NCBI GenBank assembly: GCA_023078555.1
Contig: CM041198.1
Location: 11,165,874-11,229,873 of the forward strand
From: Ulva prolifera
Taxonomy: Eukaryota > Chlorophyta > Ulvophyceae > Ulvales > Ulvaceae
DNA length: 64,000 bases
Direction: 5' to 3'
Shown here: positions 33,155 through 44,274 of the stretch, in pieces
Layout: every line of letters starts with the position of its first letter
How positions within the stretch are numbered: position 1 is the first letter of the stretch
Notes under the pieces: generated by a model
What the model saw: only the letters and a program-made list of their open reading frames with translations
Told to the model about the DNA's origin: nothing
Database searches by the model: none
Program-made: the position numbers and the translations under genes

Positions 33155-36100
33155 ATGGTGGCCTCTGAGGATCTCGTGGATGTTGGTCCCGTTTTGAAGG
33201 AGTCCTCTCGGACGTCATCTATCAGAGTATTTGACCAACTAGATGGATTCACGAACACAGATGCTTCTGTTTCACTCCGCAGCAAGGTGTCTAAATGGTG
33301 CGGCGTCAGGGCAAATCAGGCCAGAGACGGCGCCAAGAACTTCAGTGTGACGGACTGGATCGCACTCGCCGTTCCGTGTGTATCATGGCTCAAAAAGTAC
33401 TCGGTGTGGATCTTTAGTTTGGAAAATCGCATTTCACCTCGATGTAGCTTGCCCCGCATGAGCTCCACGCTGATCGGTGTTGCGACTTCGTGACACATCA
33501 CACGGAACGTTCCGTGGAACATCACGGGCGCACTCGCAGTCATCACATCCACATAGCTATGTATACTCAAATTTTTGCAGGTCCGCGACAACCTGCTGAT
33601 TGATGTCATGGCCGGTGTGTCGATCGGGTTCATGGTCATTCCGCAAGGTATTGCCCTCGATCACTCAATCAGTTGCCTTGCCCCCGCCACTCTTGCCTCA
33701 CCCGCCTTAGCCAGGGCGGAGACCACATATGCTGGATCTTGATTTTGTGCGTGCCGTCCTGTGCGCACCATGCTGTGACAGCTGGGTGTGATCTGGTTGA
33801 TGTGGATTTTTTTTTGTGGGAAACTCTCCACCTGCAGCTTGATCTGCTTTTGCACACAGTATCTGTGGAGGGGGGGGGGGGGGGGGTTTTGCAGGTCCGC
33901 GACAACCTGCTGATTGATGTCATGGCCGGTGTGTCGATCGGGTTCATGGTCATTCCGCAAGGTATTGCCCTCGATCACTCAATCAGTTGCCTTGCCCCCG
34001 CCACTCTTGCCTCACCCGCCTTAGCCAGGGCGGAGACCACATATGCTGGATCTTGATTTTGTGCGTGCCGTCCTGTGCGCACCATGCTGTGACAGCTGGG
34101 TGTGATCTGGTTGATGTGGATTTTTTTTTGTGGGAAACTCTCCACCTGCAGCTTGATCTGCTTTTGCACACAGTATCTGTGGAGGGGGGGGGGGGGGGGG
34201 GGGTGTTGGCCACAGGCTTCTGCTTGAGCGTGTATATGTGACACCCATTGATTCATCTGCTGCAGGCATGTCGTATGCACTGCTGGCTGGCCTGCCTGCG
34301 GTTTATGGACTTTATTCGGCGTTTGTTCCCTGTGTGGCCTACGCAGTGTTTGGTTCCTCGCCACACCTCGCAGTGGGTCCGGTAGCGGTGATTTCGCTGC
34401 TTTTGGGACATTCTCTTCATTCGATCTTCCCAGAGGCTGAGAATATTGATGACCCCAACAATCCAGGAGAACTTGCAGATGTGCAAAGTAATTTCAATGA
34501 AGCCGCAACGCAGGTGTCTCGACGGCTAGCATGCCCACTGTTATGAATGACCATTGGTCCGGGATTCGGAGTTGTCAATGTCTCAATCGATATGGTCATA
34601 CAATCATGAATACATACGTACATACACACTGTTGCTCTTGGAGTGTGGGGCACGCTCTGACATGGTCATTGTGCAGGTGGCTTTCCTGGTCGGCATCTTG
34701 TACCTGATTGTTGGAGTTTTCCGTCTGGGATTCTTTGCTAATTTCCTTAGTCACTCCGTGATCTCTGGATTTACCACAGGAGCTGCCCTTATTATTGGCC
34801 TCAGCCAGCTGAAGTACTTATTTGGGATCAGCATCCCATCCACTGAGACCGCCCTTCAGACATTCATCGAAATTTGCAAGAATATACATGGTACACAATG
34901 GCGCGAGGTTGTCATGTGCTCTGTTTGGCTGATCATGCTAATTGTTATGAAGCATCTGGCCAAACGATATAAGAAGCTATCCTGGCTCCGCCCCCTCGGG
35001 CCGATCTCTGTGTGTGTCATTGCTATTATCACTGTTGTGATTGGAGACCTCGACGGCAAGGGCCTTATACGCACAGTTCGGCACATCCCTAAAGGTCCGC
35101 TGCACGATGCCCTCTTTCCAAGATATCCGATTGTTGCGCTTGAATGTGGTTTATGCTACTGTACCATACGTGTCTTCTATGGCCTGATCGTCTCCGTGGC
35201 AATTTCAATTCTGATACCGTTGACATAGAGCCCCCACCGGAGTGCCCGCAGGGGGGGGGGGGGGGGGGGGGTCAAATGTGCTCTGTTATGCAACGTGCAG
35301 CGTTTCCGCACCAGGTCTTGCAGCGGTTGACGATCTGCTTCCAGCTCTCCAGACTACTTGGGTCCGACCGCACGCCAGACACTGCATCTGTCCGGATGCA
35401 CCTATGCACACTGCTTCCAATCGACTTCGCTTGTGCAGGCCTCCCTTCAGCAACAATCAAGCACTGGTTCCCAATGCACAGCTTCGGCAAACAATTGCAG
35501 ACGGCACTACTGCTGTGTGATTCCCTAGTGGTTATTTTTGTCTCCATGTTCATCTGGAGGATCCTTGAATACAATCTAGACCCTGCGGTGTATGTAGATT
35601 CCTGGTGGGCTTCATGGAGAGCATCAGCATTGCCAAAGCACTGGCACGGCGGCATCAGTATGAAATTGGTGTCACCCAGGAGATTGTTGCGATGGGATTT
35701 GCCAACCTTTTTGGCTCAATGTTCAATGCTTACGCATGCACAGGCTCGTTTTCCCGGTCAGCTGTGAGCGCCGATGTCGGAGCAAAGACCGCATTGCAGG
35801 GCGGCATCACAGGTGCTGCTGTTGCTTCTGAATTCTATGTGACTTCCTGCACTGTGTTCTTGCATGGTTCAAGCCCAGTCCCCAGTGTTTGTGTTGATCG
35901 AATCATGGCCAGCTCCGATGTGCAGGGGTGTGTGTCATGCTTGTGCTGCTGTTCATTACCCCTGTATTCGAGAGAGTTCCATACTCAGTGATGGGAGCAG
36001 TCGTGATGTCGTCAGTCATAGGTCTGTTTGAGATCTCGGAGGCTGTTTTCCTGTTCAAGTCCAACTTCCTTGACTTCTTGGTATGGATGGCTGCATTCCT

Positions 36101-37147
36101 TGGTACTGTGTTCTTGGGCGTGGAGATCGGTCTTGCTATCGCCATCGGCCTGGCCGTCGTCCTGGTCATCTACCAGAGCGCCTTACCCCACACAGCAGTG
36201 CTTGGCTGCTTACCAGGGACAGGTATGTGATGATGAATGGGGCTCTTACCTTACGCTGAGCAGGCGAGCCAAGGCTCTGTACTCAAACAATGCTGTGATG
36301 CGTGTGCAGAAGTCTACCGTAACAAGAAGCAGTATCCTTCTGCAAAAGAGAGCCCACACGTTTGCATTGTCAGGTTAGTCACATGTCACATGCGGTACTC
36401 CGTGCTTCACGATGTTGTAGCCCTAATTCTGTGCAATTGTGACAGGCTTTGTGTTATGCAGAATTGATGCCCCTATCTACTTCGCCAATGTTGAATGGAT
36501 CCGAGGCCGTGTTGACAAGTACCGAAAGCGCGCGAATGCAGATGAGGCACTAGGACCCATCCATTATGTGCGCCTTGAGGATCTCCTCTGGATGATTGTG
36601 TCTGCAGCCGTGGTCTGAATCGTCCCTTTGCTGATAAACCATCCAGAATGGATTGATTCAACATGTCACAGCGAAGCTTTCCTGCAGGTGATTCTCGACA
36701 TGTCACCGGTGGCATTTGTTGATTCGACAGGTGCGGAGCATCACCGCTCAGTACCATTAGCATTCGATTACATGCTGTTTATGTGGCACTTCTTCAGCAG
36801 AATGATCACACATTTGTGCAGGCATGCATGCTCTCCATGAACTCATTGAGCAACTACGCGCTGATGATCAACAGCTAGTTTTGGCAAACCCGAGCCGAAA
36901 GGTCCAGGCTCAGCTCAAGCGCGTGAAGTTGTTGAACGAGATTGGACCTGAGAATGTTTTTGTCCGCACGACAGATGCTGTAAAGTTCTGCCAATACAAG
37001 GTACGGGAGATGCGGGCGCTGAAGGCCGCCGCAGCAGATCTTGAAGAGGGCATTGCTATGATCCGAAGATCCGATAGCAGTCATAGTGCAGAAAAAGCTG
37101 GGGCAAACAGTGATGGGGCAGGTCCAGAGAAAGTTAGTCACATGTAG
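33155..37147 (+). CDS. SulP-family sulfate permease with STAS domain
   Basis: Exons: 33155-33403; one of two identical copies 33581-33647 or 33895-33961; 34266-34513; 34677-35094; 35439-35514; 35598-35812; 35926-36222; 36310-36373; 36462-36567; 36688-36730; 36822-37147. With one copy of the duplicated exon every join keeps phase and gives 702 residues, the usual size. The membrane domain shows [48 protein letters not shown] and [16 protein letters not shown]. After [15 protein letters not shown] comes a STAS domain ([40 protein letters not shown]). It should import sulfate across the plasma or an internal membrane. Three long G runs lie in its introns. Confidence 0.93.
33581..34208. repeat. 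Tandem duplication (314-bp period) containing a SulP exon
   Basis: The block from GTCCGCGACAACCTGCTGAT through the next intron to its G run occurs at 33581 and again at 33895. By eye the copies are identical up to the G run, which differs in length. Each copy contains the 67-base exon encoding [17 protein letters not shown] and so on, with usable acceptor and donor. Confidence 0.95.
35251..35271 (+). repeat. 21-G homopolymer in a SulP intron
   Basis: An uninterrupted run of G on the sense strand between the exons ending 35094 and starting 35439. Similar runs lie at 33870-33886 and about 34184-34203, also in introns of this gene. Confidence 0.9.
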
Positions 37148-37618
37148 CTGGAGGCCAGTTGTGTTCGTCGCACAGCTGTGCCCACCGTTGCCTCATGCAA
37201 AGGTTTGCCTTGCGGAAATAAATTTATACGTACATCTTGAAAGGTGGCATCGTGATGCCAACTGTTGACTGGCAAGTGTGCAGATCGTATTGACCAGGTT
37301 CGGGTACTCTATTTTGCTTACCAGTGTGATTCGCTCCCTCCGAATCACATTCCATTCAGTTGTAATGACAATAGTGGTTTCCCAGTTTGTAAATGATTGG
37401 CAGCAGTGCTTCCGTCAGATATCAACGCAAGAATGGTGAGAGAACGTTTCAATTGCACACTGTTGTGATGCAGAATGTGGATCGTCAGTATTATGCTTGC
37501 CTGTTGTGTAGGGCAGGCTTCGGCCAGCTTACATCGTGGCAACCCATTGCACGAGGTGATGCGAGACCGCATTGATAAGGCACACAAATTTGGTGACGCG
37601 GTGGCACATTGTGTGCCA
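37148..37618. other. Intergenic between convergent genes, nothing recognised
   Basis: These 471 bases should contain the 3' UTRs of the SulP and TRAPPC4 genes. No conserved element is visible. Confidence 0.5.
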
Positions 37619-38133
37619 TTACATCACCAATTTGACCTCAAATTCTGCCACTTTTCTACGGAGCATATCCTTCAATGTTTCACTTTTTATTCTTTGTTCA
37701 AGTTCATAATAAGGATCTTTCATCACATAGTCTGAGTATAACTCATACACAGCTTGCAGAACTTCGGAAGTCTGCCTTGTTCCGGGTGCCACGAACAGGA
37801 GAAACTTGATCCCTGTCAGAGTCTGAAAAACCTGCTCCTGGGGACAGCCCTCAGTATCCATATTCGATAGCAAGGCAATGCATGCTGAGAACTTGAGCAT
37901 ACCTCCACAGTGAAGGTCTCAGCTTCTAAACTAGATATGCCTGTGCATTCTTTGGATGGTGACAACTCCTTCACAATATGGCTCATGCTTGCGAAAGAAC
38001 TTGCCAGCTGAATTCGCGTGTTCTCACTTGCGTTGTGTCCTGCACAATCTCCAAAAAGGACATCGTACAGCAATCCATCAGCAGAGCTGATGATGTAAAG
38101 CCCGTATATCTTCTGACTTGGAGAATCGTTCAT
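37619..38133 (-). CDS. TRAPPC4: TRAPP complex subunit TRAPPC4/Trs23
   Basis: Two exons, 37903-38133 and 37619-37831, join in phase 0 to 147 residues. The start is the ATG at 38133 (MNDSPSQKIYGLYI). The longin-like fold is seen in GLYIISSADGLLYDVLF, RIQLASSFASMSHIVKELSP and SSLEAETFTVEVFQTLTGIKFLLF, then VLQAVYELYSDYVMKDPYYELEQRI. This matches Trs23/TRAPPC4 better than Bet5/TRAPPC1, especially QTLTGIKF and YSDYxxKxPxYxLE. The protein is part of the core that activates Ypt1/Rab1 in ER-to-Golgi tethering. It lacks the PDZ-like insert of the animal protein. Confidence 0.88.
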
Positions 38134-39092
38134 GATGCTTGAACGGTGTCGAGCATCCCGCGAACGCCTTGCCTAAAAGCCTTTGCACCAGCTCTTGGGA
38201 CAGGCAATGGCATCCGCCGAGACTAATGTTCAGGCAAAGTGCGCCTGTCTTTAGAAAGGCCAAACCTTCACGGGAACTCTGATATGCAAACACAATGCAA
38301 ATATGCAAACAACAATGCAGGCTATCGAAAAGTATAAGTAGCTAGCTTGAGAATATGTGTGTGAGCGTATATTTGGAAGCTGCTTCGGAAGAGGTTCTTG
38401 CGTTGTGTTCGCCTGTATCCGATTACTCTTCTGAGACACATACAAGTCGTTCACCGGTACGCGCAGGCTGCGATGCCAAAGCACTGATCATGCCTGCTCG
38501 CGGCTACACTTTGCGACTGGAAGCAAAAATTTCGATGACAGGGCATGCCCGCTTCCACGACTGTGCCAGAAATGGCGCAATGCATGCAGCTGTGGACTAA
38601 TTCCGATCGCGACCTTTCGCTCATGATGAAGACACGTTGCACGACACACTTCAGATTGCACCACAAGCACAATTTCAGTGCATGTATCGATACGTCTCTG
38701 TTCGGCTGGGAAAGTCACACAGCAGGCGCCGACAACGCCTGGGCACAGCATAGTGCCTGCTCGACGGCTACGGCATAACAGATGCTAACAAAGCTTACCA
38801 ATTTTTCGTAGAGGAACATGACAGATAAAAGGATCGTCTTCTTCGTATGGTGCATTGTAAGCATGACACGCTGGTGGAACTCTGAAGCGGTATCGGCTTG
38901 GCCACTGGGCGGAGCCATCCAGCTGCTGGTGCATTACATGGTACTGCGGTGCATACGCACGGCAGTGCGCATAGACGCATGTGAACTGAAACGATGCGCC
39001 AACAGCTGTCGCTGAAGCATCAAAATCGAGTTGGACATGATCAGTAGTGTGGAATGTACAGGCGGCACCACACGAGACTCAGTGCCCTTGAT
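38134..39092. other. Intergenic, nothing recognised
   Basis: These 959 bases lie between two minus-strand genes. No frame shows a known domain, and no repeat stands out. Confidence 0.5.
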
Positions 39093-40393
39093 TTACTTCT
39101 TAAATGCTTGCAGCAATCTTGAAACAGTTTTTGCAGCTGCTGTCAACGGCGAGCTGGCAGCTGATGCATTGTATACCATTGCCTCTATGTCAGCTCCTGT
39201 GGGTTTGTCATCCATCTGCCCCACACACTTGACCCCTTCACTCTCCTCCAAGAAAACAGACCATTTGTCGCCGTCCACCTTGGCACACTTGAACACATAT
39301 GCCATCTTGTTCCCTCCCAAAACACCCTGCGGCCATTGCATTGCACTTAATACCTCCCTGCAGAACCTGCAGAATTCATGTGCAGCAGTCCCACTTGGCC
39401 ATGGACATGTATCTGTATAGGAATCCATGGCAGGGCAGTTAATATTGATGGGCGAATGCAGCCCTTGTGATAGCTGAAGAGACTCAGGCAGACAGGCAGC
39501 TGCTGCTCTTGTTGTCGACATGTGATCACATTTGTCACCAGCATCGCACAACCGGAAAGCTCACCCCCAGCGCGATTGGCAGAAAGTAGTAGATTGTATC
39601 CAATGAGCGCGCAAATGATTGATCAACTTCAGGTAGGTCCTCACGAAGCCAGGCCGCATTCACGACCAGCAAGAGCCTCCCCGACCAGAGGTCATTCACA
39701 ACAGTCCTGCATGCGTGGCATTGATTCGCTGCCGCCCCCAGAATGATAAGGGGCCCACTGAGCTCCTCTTCTTCATCCTCCTCGTTCAAGCATTCTTCAA
39801 GCGACAATGCCACGAACGGGACGTCTTGACTTCGTGCCAAATCGGTGGATGCTTGTGACCCAAACACAACAATGGGGATGCCAGCTGCCGTAGGAACACA
39901 ATCAATCAGGTCATTCACCAGCGCCAGATCGACTGCTGCGCTTGTGTCAGCAATTGGGATCTCGATTGCGAGTCGCTTCACGCCAGGCCAAAGCGTGGCG
40001 CCCTGCAGAGGCAAGCCTGCGGTAAGCTGCGATGCACATCCTTGAGACATGATGACAGGGACGAGTGCACGATAATACCTTCTTTCTCCGTTTTTTGTCT
40101 ATCTTTAGACTTGATGAAACAGCCTGCGTTGCCTGCTGTACCTGCACCCGCTCCAGCTTGACCTCGAAGCCTGCGTGACCTACGGGCCTGCAGGGCCATG
40201 CCATTGATGAAAGGCACGTAACAAGCTGAACGACAATGATACATACCGACTCCTCCTGGGACTGAGGGATTGCTTCATGATTTGGTGCAGCAATTGACAC
40301 GGTCTTCCGATTACTGCTGCGGAGGGGCCCAGCGCTGCAGTTGGTGCGGAAGCCGGCGCGCCCAAGAAAAAGCTGCGTAGCCGCAACGAGCAT
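39093..40393 (-). CDS. DUF1995 chloroplast protein (LPA3-like)
   Basis: At least four exons on the minus strand. The first starts at the ATG at 40393 (MLVAATQLFLGRAG) and is rich in Ser, Arg and Ala without acidic residues at first, as a plastid transit peptide is. A short exon near 40190-40080 reads VKLERVQVQQATQAVSSSLK. The main exon (about 40025-39565) has LWPGVKRLAIEIPI, LVNDLIDC, GPLIILGAAANQCH, NAAWLRED and ARSLDTIYYFLPIAL. The last ends with GVKCVGQMDDKPTGADIEAM and VYNASAASSPLTAAAK. These are hallmarks of DUF1995, the family that includes LOW PSII ACCUMULATION 3. A role in photosystem II assembly is inferred only from that relative. Exact borders are unsettled. Confidence 0.8.
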
Positions 40394-41677
40394 CAGATGC
40401 CAGCTTGATTACCCGATGATGTTTACACGTTTATGCATCCACACGGCAATTTGTCCTGGTGTGTCTCATTGCATGAACTTGCAGGACATACGTAGTGCCA
40501 CGGATAACGTTTGGTCGAGGTCAACAGTCTTGACCTTCTTTCATGTGAGACACCGGAATAGACAGACTGTGACGCTCAGTTGGGCAGTTGTGTGCTTGTT
40601 CTTCGCCTGCATCTGCATGCTCGCAGGCGTGTGCGGTGGATGGCCGGGAGGTGTGTCCGGGTGACGTTCAACATCTGCGATGCGCTTTAGCCCACGGCAT
40701 TAAATCGTGTGTGCGCGACCTTGCATGCAGGCGACCCAGGTTTGGAAACTGTAACTTGCATCTATCTCTGGACTCCCGGCTCCCCCCATAAATGTTATAG
40801 CAGCTGAAAGCGGCCGAATGGTGATTGGTACACTTCGGCGAAGATGCGCCAGACCTCGAATGCCGGCTAAATCTACAGGAATCTCGATGAACCCTATTCA
40901 TGAGAAAGTCAACGCAATCCGCAGGCTGCATGGGGAGGTTTCCATGTTCACTTGAAGAGGGGGGCATCCGTGTGCATATATGCACATGCACACAAAGTGT
41001 TGTTTTCGGGTTTAGACAGCCCGTGTGACGGCGATATTGCACATGAAGTCGTGAGGTGTGCAGACATGATTCGACCGCCGACCGCCCACGTTTGCAGGCA
41101 GTGCTCTACAACCCGCCGGGATTCCGACGGAAGGAGACGATTTCCCCTGAATCAACGCCAGCACCGGAAACGCCTTACGGGGTTCGCCGCTGAAACCGGG
41201 GAACCACAATGTTGTCAGAGCCAGTAATATCTGGAGATAGCGAGCGAAGCGCGTTGGCAACTGTCCCTCAACGGTTGTTGTGAAAGTGCCTTGTAGCGCC
41301 CAAGGCATGTGCACATGAGGATACACGCACGGGGACACGTGGCAGTCACTAGCCCGCGAGTTTGAAGACGCATTCCAGCGCGCTGTATAGATCGAACAAG
41401 GTCATGGATCAAGTATCAGACGCGGATTCTCAACATGCAAGTGTCATCCTTGATCTCAGGCGGCATGTGCAAAGTACTCCGCACACATACCGGTACGTGA
41501 CACTTTCCCCAACTAAACTTTCGGTATGGCACTTCCACTCGCGCTTGATTCGATCCTAGGGACACACGTTTTGTGAGCCTCTTCCAGAATGAACTTGCCA
41601 AACCCCTTGCGAACAACACTCTCGATGTCCGCGGCATATCACCCGCAAACGAACGGCCCAGCGATCGAGCGTGGTAA
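40394..41677. other. Intergenic, nothing recognised
   Basis: About 1.3 kb upstream of the DUF1995 gene. No conserved protein, RNA or repeat is recognised before the short LTR at 41683. Confidence 0.5.
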
Positions 41678-41682
41678 CTCTG

Positions 41683-41971
41683 TGTCAAGACGCTGTTTAG
41701 TCTCATCGAGTGTGCACAGGGCTTAATGCGTGTGCCTGACTTGGTAAGCATGCTGCCTATGCATGATGAAGTGGAGGGGAGCGTACCTTGCCGCGTATGG
41801 CCGCGAGCTACAGAAATGAAAGAAAGAATTGGACTGGTGACCTCATGAGTACACACGACATGCTCCAACCACGAGGGCTCACCTAAACCAACGATTCCTT
41901 TGTGAAACGACTCCTCCCTTGATTTATTCGCCTATGTTCTTTGGATCCCCAGATATGGATATCCCACAACA
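41683..41971 (-). mobile_element. Short tRNA-like LTR element, copy 2 (289 bp)
   Basis: The ends are TGTCAAGACGC (plus strand, 41683) and CCCACAACA (41971). Perfect 5-bp duplications CTCTG lie at 41678-41682 and 41972-41976. On the minus strand it contains GAGCCCTCGTGGTTGGAGC and then AGGTCACCAGTCCAATTC, in tRNA-like spacing. It is homologous to 9034-9514 and 43484-43769. Confidence 0.9.
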
Positions 41972-42004
41972 CTCTGTGCTTATAAACACCTTGCGTCACT
42001 TTTT

Positions 42005-42501
42005 TGGCCCTTATTAACACAACTAAGAGTTGCTGACTCTTGCGGAGTTTGCTCTGAACAATTTGCGGCATCACAACATCCGCAACACCCCCTTTATGTT
42101 GAACTATGGATCTGGTCCCACTTAATGTAAAGCACTTACGGCGCAAATCGGGTTTGTTCCGTAAATTGGCTCCTCGCTATGTTGGCCCTTTTCAAGTCCT
42201 CGAGCCTGTGGGTAGTACCAAACAAGCGTATCGCTCGGAGCTGCCTGCGGGCGTGAACATCCATGAAGGCTTCCATGTGAGTGCTCTCAAGCCCTACAAG
42301 TACGTCATGTACAACAACACTCCTCCTCTGTGACCAGCATTAATTGATGGCCAACTAGAGTATGAGGTGGACTGTATTACTAACACTCGCAAAGTGGCAA
42401 TCAAGTCCAGGGGGTGTCTGGTGCATTGGCCGGGCTGCAATGAGTGCACCTTGGAGCATGTAAAATCTCACCAATTATCCAGAGCTTCTTCAAGACTCTG
42501 A
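42005..42501 (+). pseudogene. Ty3/gypsy integrase C terminus and chromodomain fragment
   Basis: First comes the end of the integrase core, LAEFALNNLRHHNIRNTPFM, then NYGSGPT-stop. In a new frame at 42106, DLVPLNVKHLRRKSGLF and RYVGPFQVLEPVGS ... GFHVSALKPYK follow. The segment normally between these blocks is missing, so an internal deletion is inferred. A TGA at 42331-42333 interrupts the frame before PALIDGQLEYEVDCITNT and a chromodomain-like stretch GCLVHWPGCNECTLEHV, which ends at 42499-42501. It is a second gypsy element, of a different lineage from the one at 116-8307. Confidence 0.85.
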
Positions 42502-43424
42502 CGAAGCAAGGGCATTGCGTGTCCGCACGCAGTCCCACTCAAGTAATGTCGAGACCTATCGGTCTGGTCTCGGGTAATAGACCTCAATGGCGGTAATTGG
42601 AAGAAATGATGGGACAGTTCGCCGCATCGAGGGCTGTATAGGCACAATCAGAACAGGGATACTATGACACGCACAGATGTGACGTGCCAGTGCAGATATG
42701 GATGGCGCCCCGACCAGACTACTATGAAGCGTGCCTGGTCCCAACAAGCGCTCGGTATAAATACCGGGGTGTGTGCGCCCAGGTCAATCCCCCTGTCAAA
42801 GCTCGCCTTGCCGAATCGTGCCGCATAACTGCCACACCGATCCCAGATCCCGCATAAGCACGGGAGATCTTAAGTTGTGGCTCACAGAGCCTGAGATGAG
42901 TGTAAGCAAGGCTGCGCACGTAATTCGTGGGCAGCTCTGGGTGGCAGTACAGATATTATCGTGCATGCCAACCCTAGAGCCCGCCGGGCGGACTCTGTGT
43001 AGCGGCGGTAATGCACATAGTAAGACGTAATATGTGCAGTAACGATTCGGCTAGCCGCATAAAGCCATAATAAGCCTATGACGGGACACATTGTTCCGGG
43101 AGAAGGCTGTACACAACGCTGATGCAGTGTGCAGGTAAGGCTTGTGGACGCGTGCAATCACACGTGGCGAGTGCAGGCACGTAAGCCCACCGAGTGTACG
43201 TGTGATCACACTGTGTACAACTCGATCGGTAATTCGTAAGCTATGCGTGCGCGACTGTCCACAAGCTGGACAAGTCGCTGAGCATATAAGAAAAGGTGTT
43301 CATTGTGCCAGCATGCGCTATTGTGAGAGATATCTCACGACAAGTAAGGCGAAGTTGTTCGTTGTTCAAACCACGAACGAGTTGTGTAGTCTGCGCCAGG
43401 CCTGTCATTCTTGAAATGAACGGT
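42502..43424. other. Probable 3' UTR/LTR remnant of the plus-strand gypsy fragment
   Basis: The interval has no coding signal. A TATA-like TATAAATA lies at about 42757. A purine-rich stretch near 42598-42615 precedes a TG and could be a polypurine tract with an LTR start. No second copy exists in the window, so LTR borders cannot be set. Confidence 0.35.
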
Positions 43425-43483
43425 TGTTCAATGATCGGGTAGCACAGGGAGCAATGTACCCTAGCGAGCGAACGGAAACAACA

Positions 43484-43769
43484 TGTTGTGGGATATCCAT
43501 ATCTAGGGATCCAAGCATATAGATGACATAATCAAGGGAGGAGTCTAACAAAGGACTCGTTGCTTCAGGTGAGCCCCAGTGGTTAGAGCATGACGTGTGT
43601 ACTCTAGAGGTCACCGATTAAATTCTTACTTTCATGTCTGCCACGCGACTTTACGCGGCTGCCAGGTAGGCTCCCCTCCACGTCATCATGCACATTCAGC
43701 ATGCTTACCAGCTCAAGCACGCGCATTAACCCCTGTGCACACTCGATGAGACTAACCAGCGTCTTGACA
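43484..43769 (+). mobile_element. Short tRNA-like LTR element, copy 3 (286 bp)
   Basis: It begins TGTTGTGGGATATCCATATC and ends GCGTCTTGACA, with perfect 5-bp duplications CAACA at 43479-43483 and 43770-43774. Inside, GAGCCCCAGTGGTTAGAGC is followed by AGGTCACCGATTAAATTC. The distance from the GG of the D-loop-like part to the T-loop-like part equals that of a tRNA (positions 18 to 54). Confidence 0.92.
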
Positions 43770-43825
43770 CAACAAGAAGGGCACACAGGGGGAACAATGT
43801 AGTACACAGTGGAAAATATGAAAGT

Positions 43826-43971
43826 AACAATTGAACCGGTGACCTCATGAGTACACACGACATGCTCTAATCACTAGGGCTCATCTGAAGCAACGCGTCC
43901 TTTGTTAGATGACTCCTCCCTTGATTATGTCTATATTCTTTGATCCCTAGATATGGATATCCCACAACACC
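43826..43971 (-). mobile_element. Truncated short tRNA-like LTR element, copy 4
   Basis: The right end is CCCACAACA, as in complete copies. The element runs leftward through the tRNA-like part, which has the best B box of the family (GGTTCAATTG, preceded by AGGTCACC). It then stops at about 43826, where gypsy LTR sequence begins. It lies in opposite orientation to copy 3. Confidence 0.85.
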
Positions 43972-44274
43972 AATTCACCAAAGGTAATTGTGTCGACCAC
44001 AACAACACACGTGGAATTCATGTACCCAAGCCCATCCCTGCTTTGTGATGTCCTTGCTATTGATAGCTTAGTGGAATTGTGGAATCGCTGCACATGATCT
44101 AGATCTATGTAGATCTCTGTACGGATTACGGTGAAGCGTCCCGCGAAATCTGGAGATCGCTTGCAGGCATTGGGAATTGGTGTCATGCACAGTGTCATGT
44201 GACACGTGTCATGGTCAAGCAAGCTAGGCAAAGTGGTGGCTAGCTATTCGAATGCAAGCGCGAGTGGAAGCGTC

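Larger units (their letters stand above)
43425..44185 (-). mobile_element. Fragment of the 793-bp gypsy LTR, twice interrupted
   Basis: Three pieces (43425-43483, 43775-43825, 43972 to about 44185) match in order the stretch 7514 to about 7870 of the gypsy 5' LTR, starting TGTTCAATGATCGGGTAGC. The gaps are filled by short tRNA-like LTR elements. The rest of the LTR is absent. Confidence 0.8.

Noticed and set aside
43565..43625. A functional tRNA gene
   Set aside because: The anticodon stem barely pairs and the 3' half after the T-loop cannot close the T or acceptor stem. Only the promoter-like part is tRNA-like.
43484..43971. A single 488-bp TIR element with arms of about 130 bp
   Set aside because: The inner part contains gypsy LTR sequence, and the left half alone has its own CAACA duplication. 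These are two separate insertions in opposite orientation.
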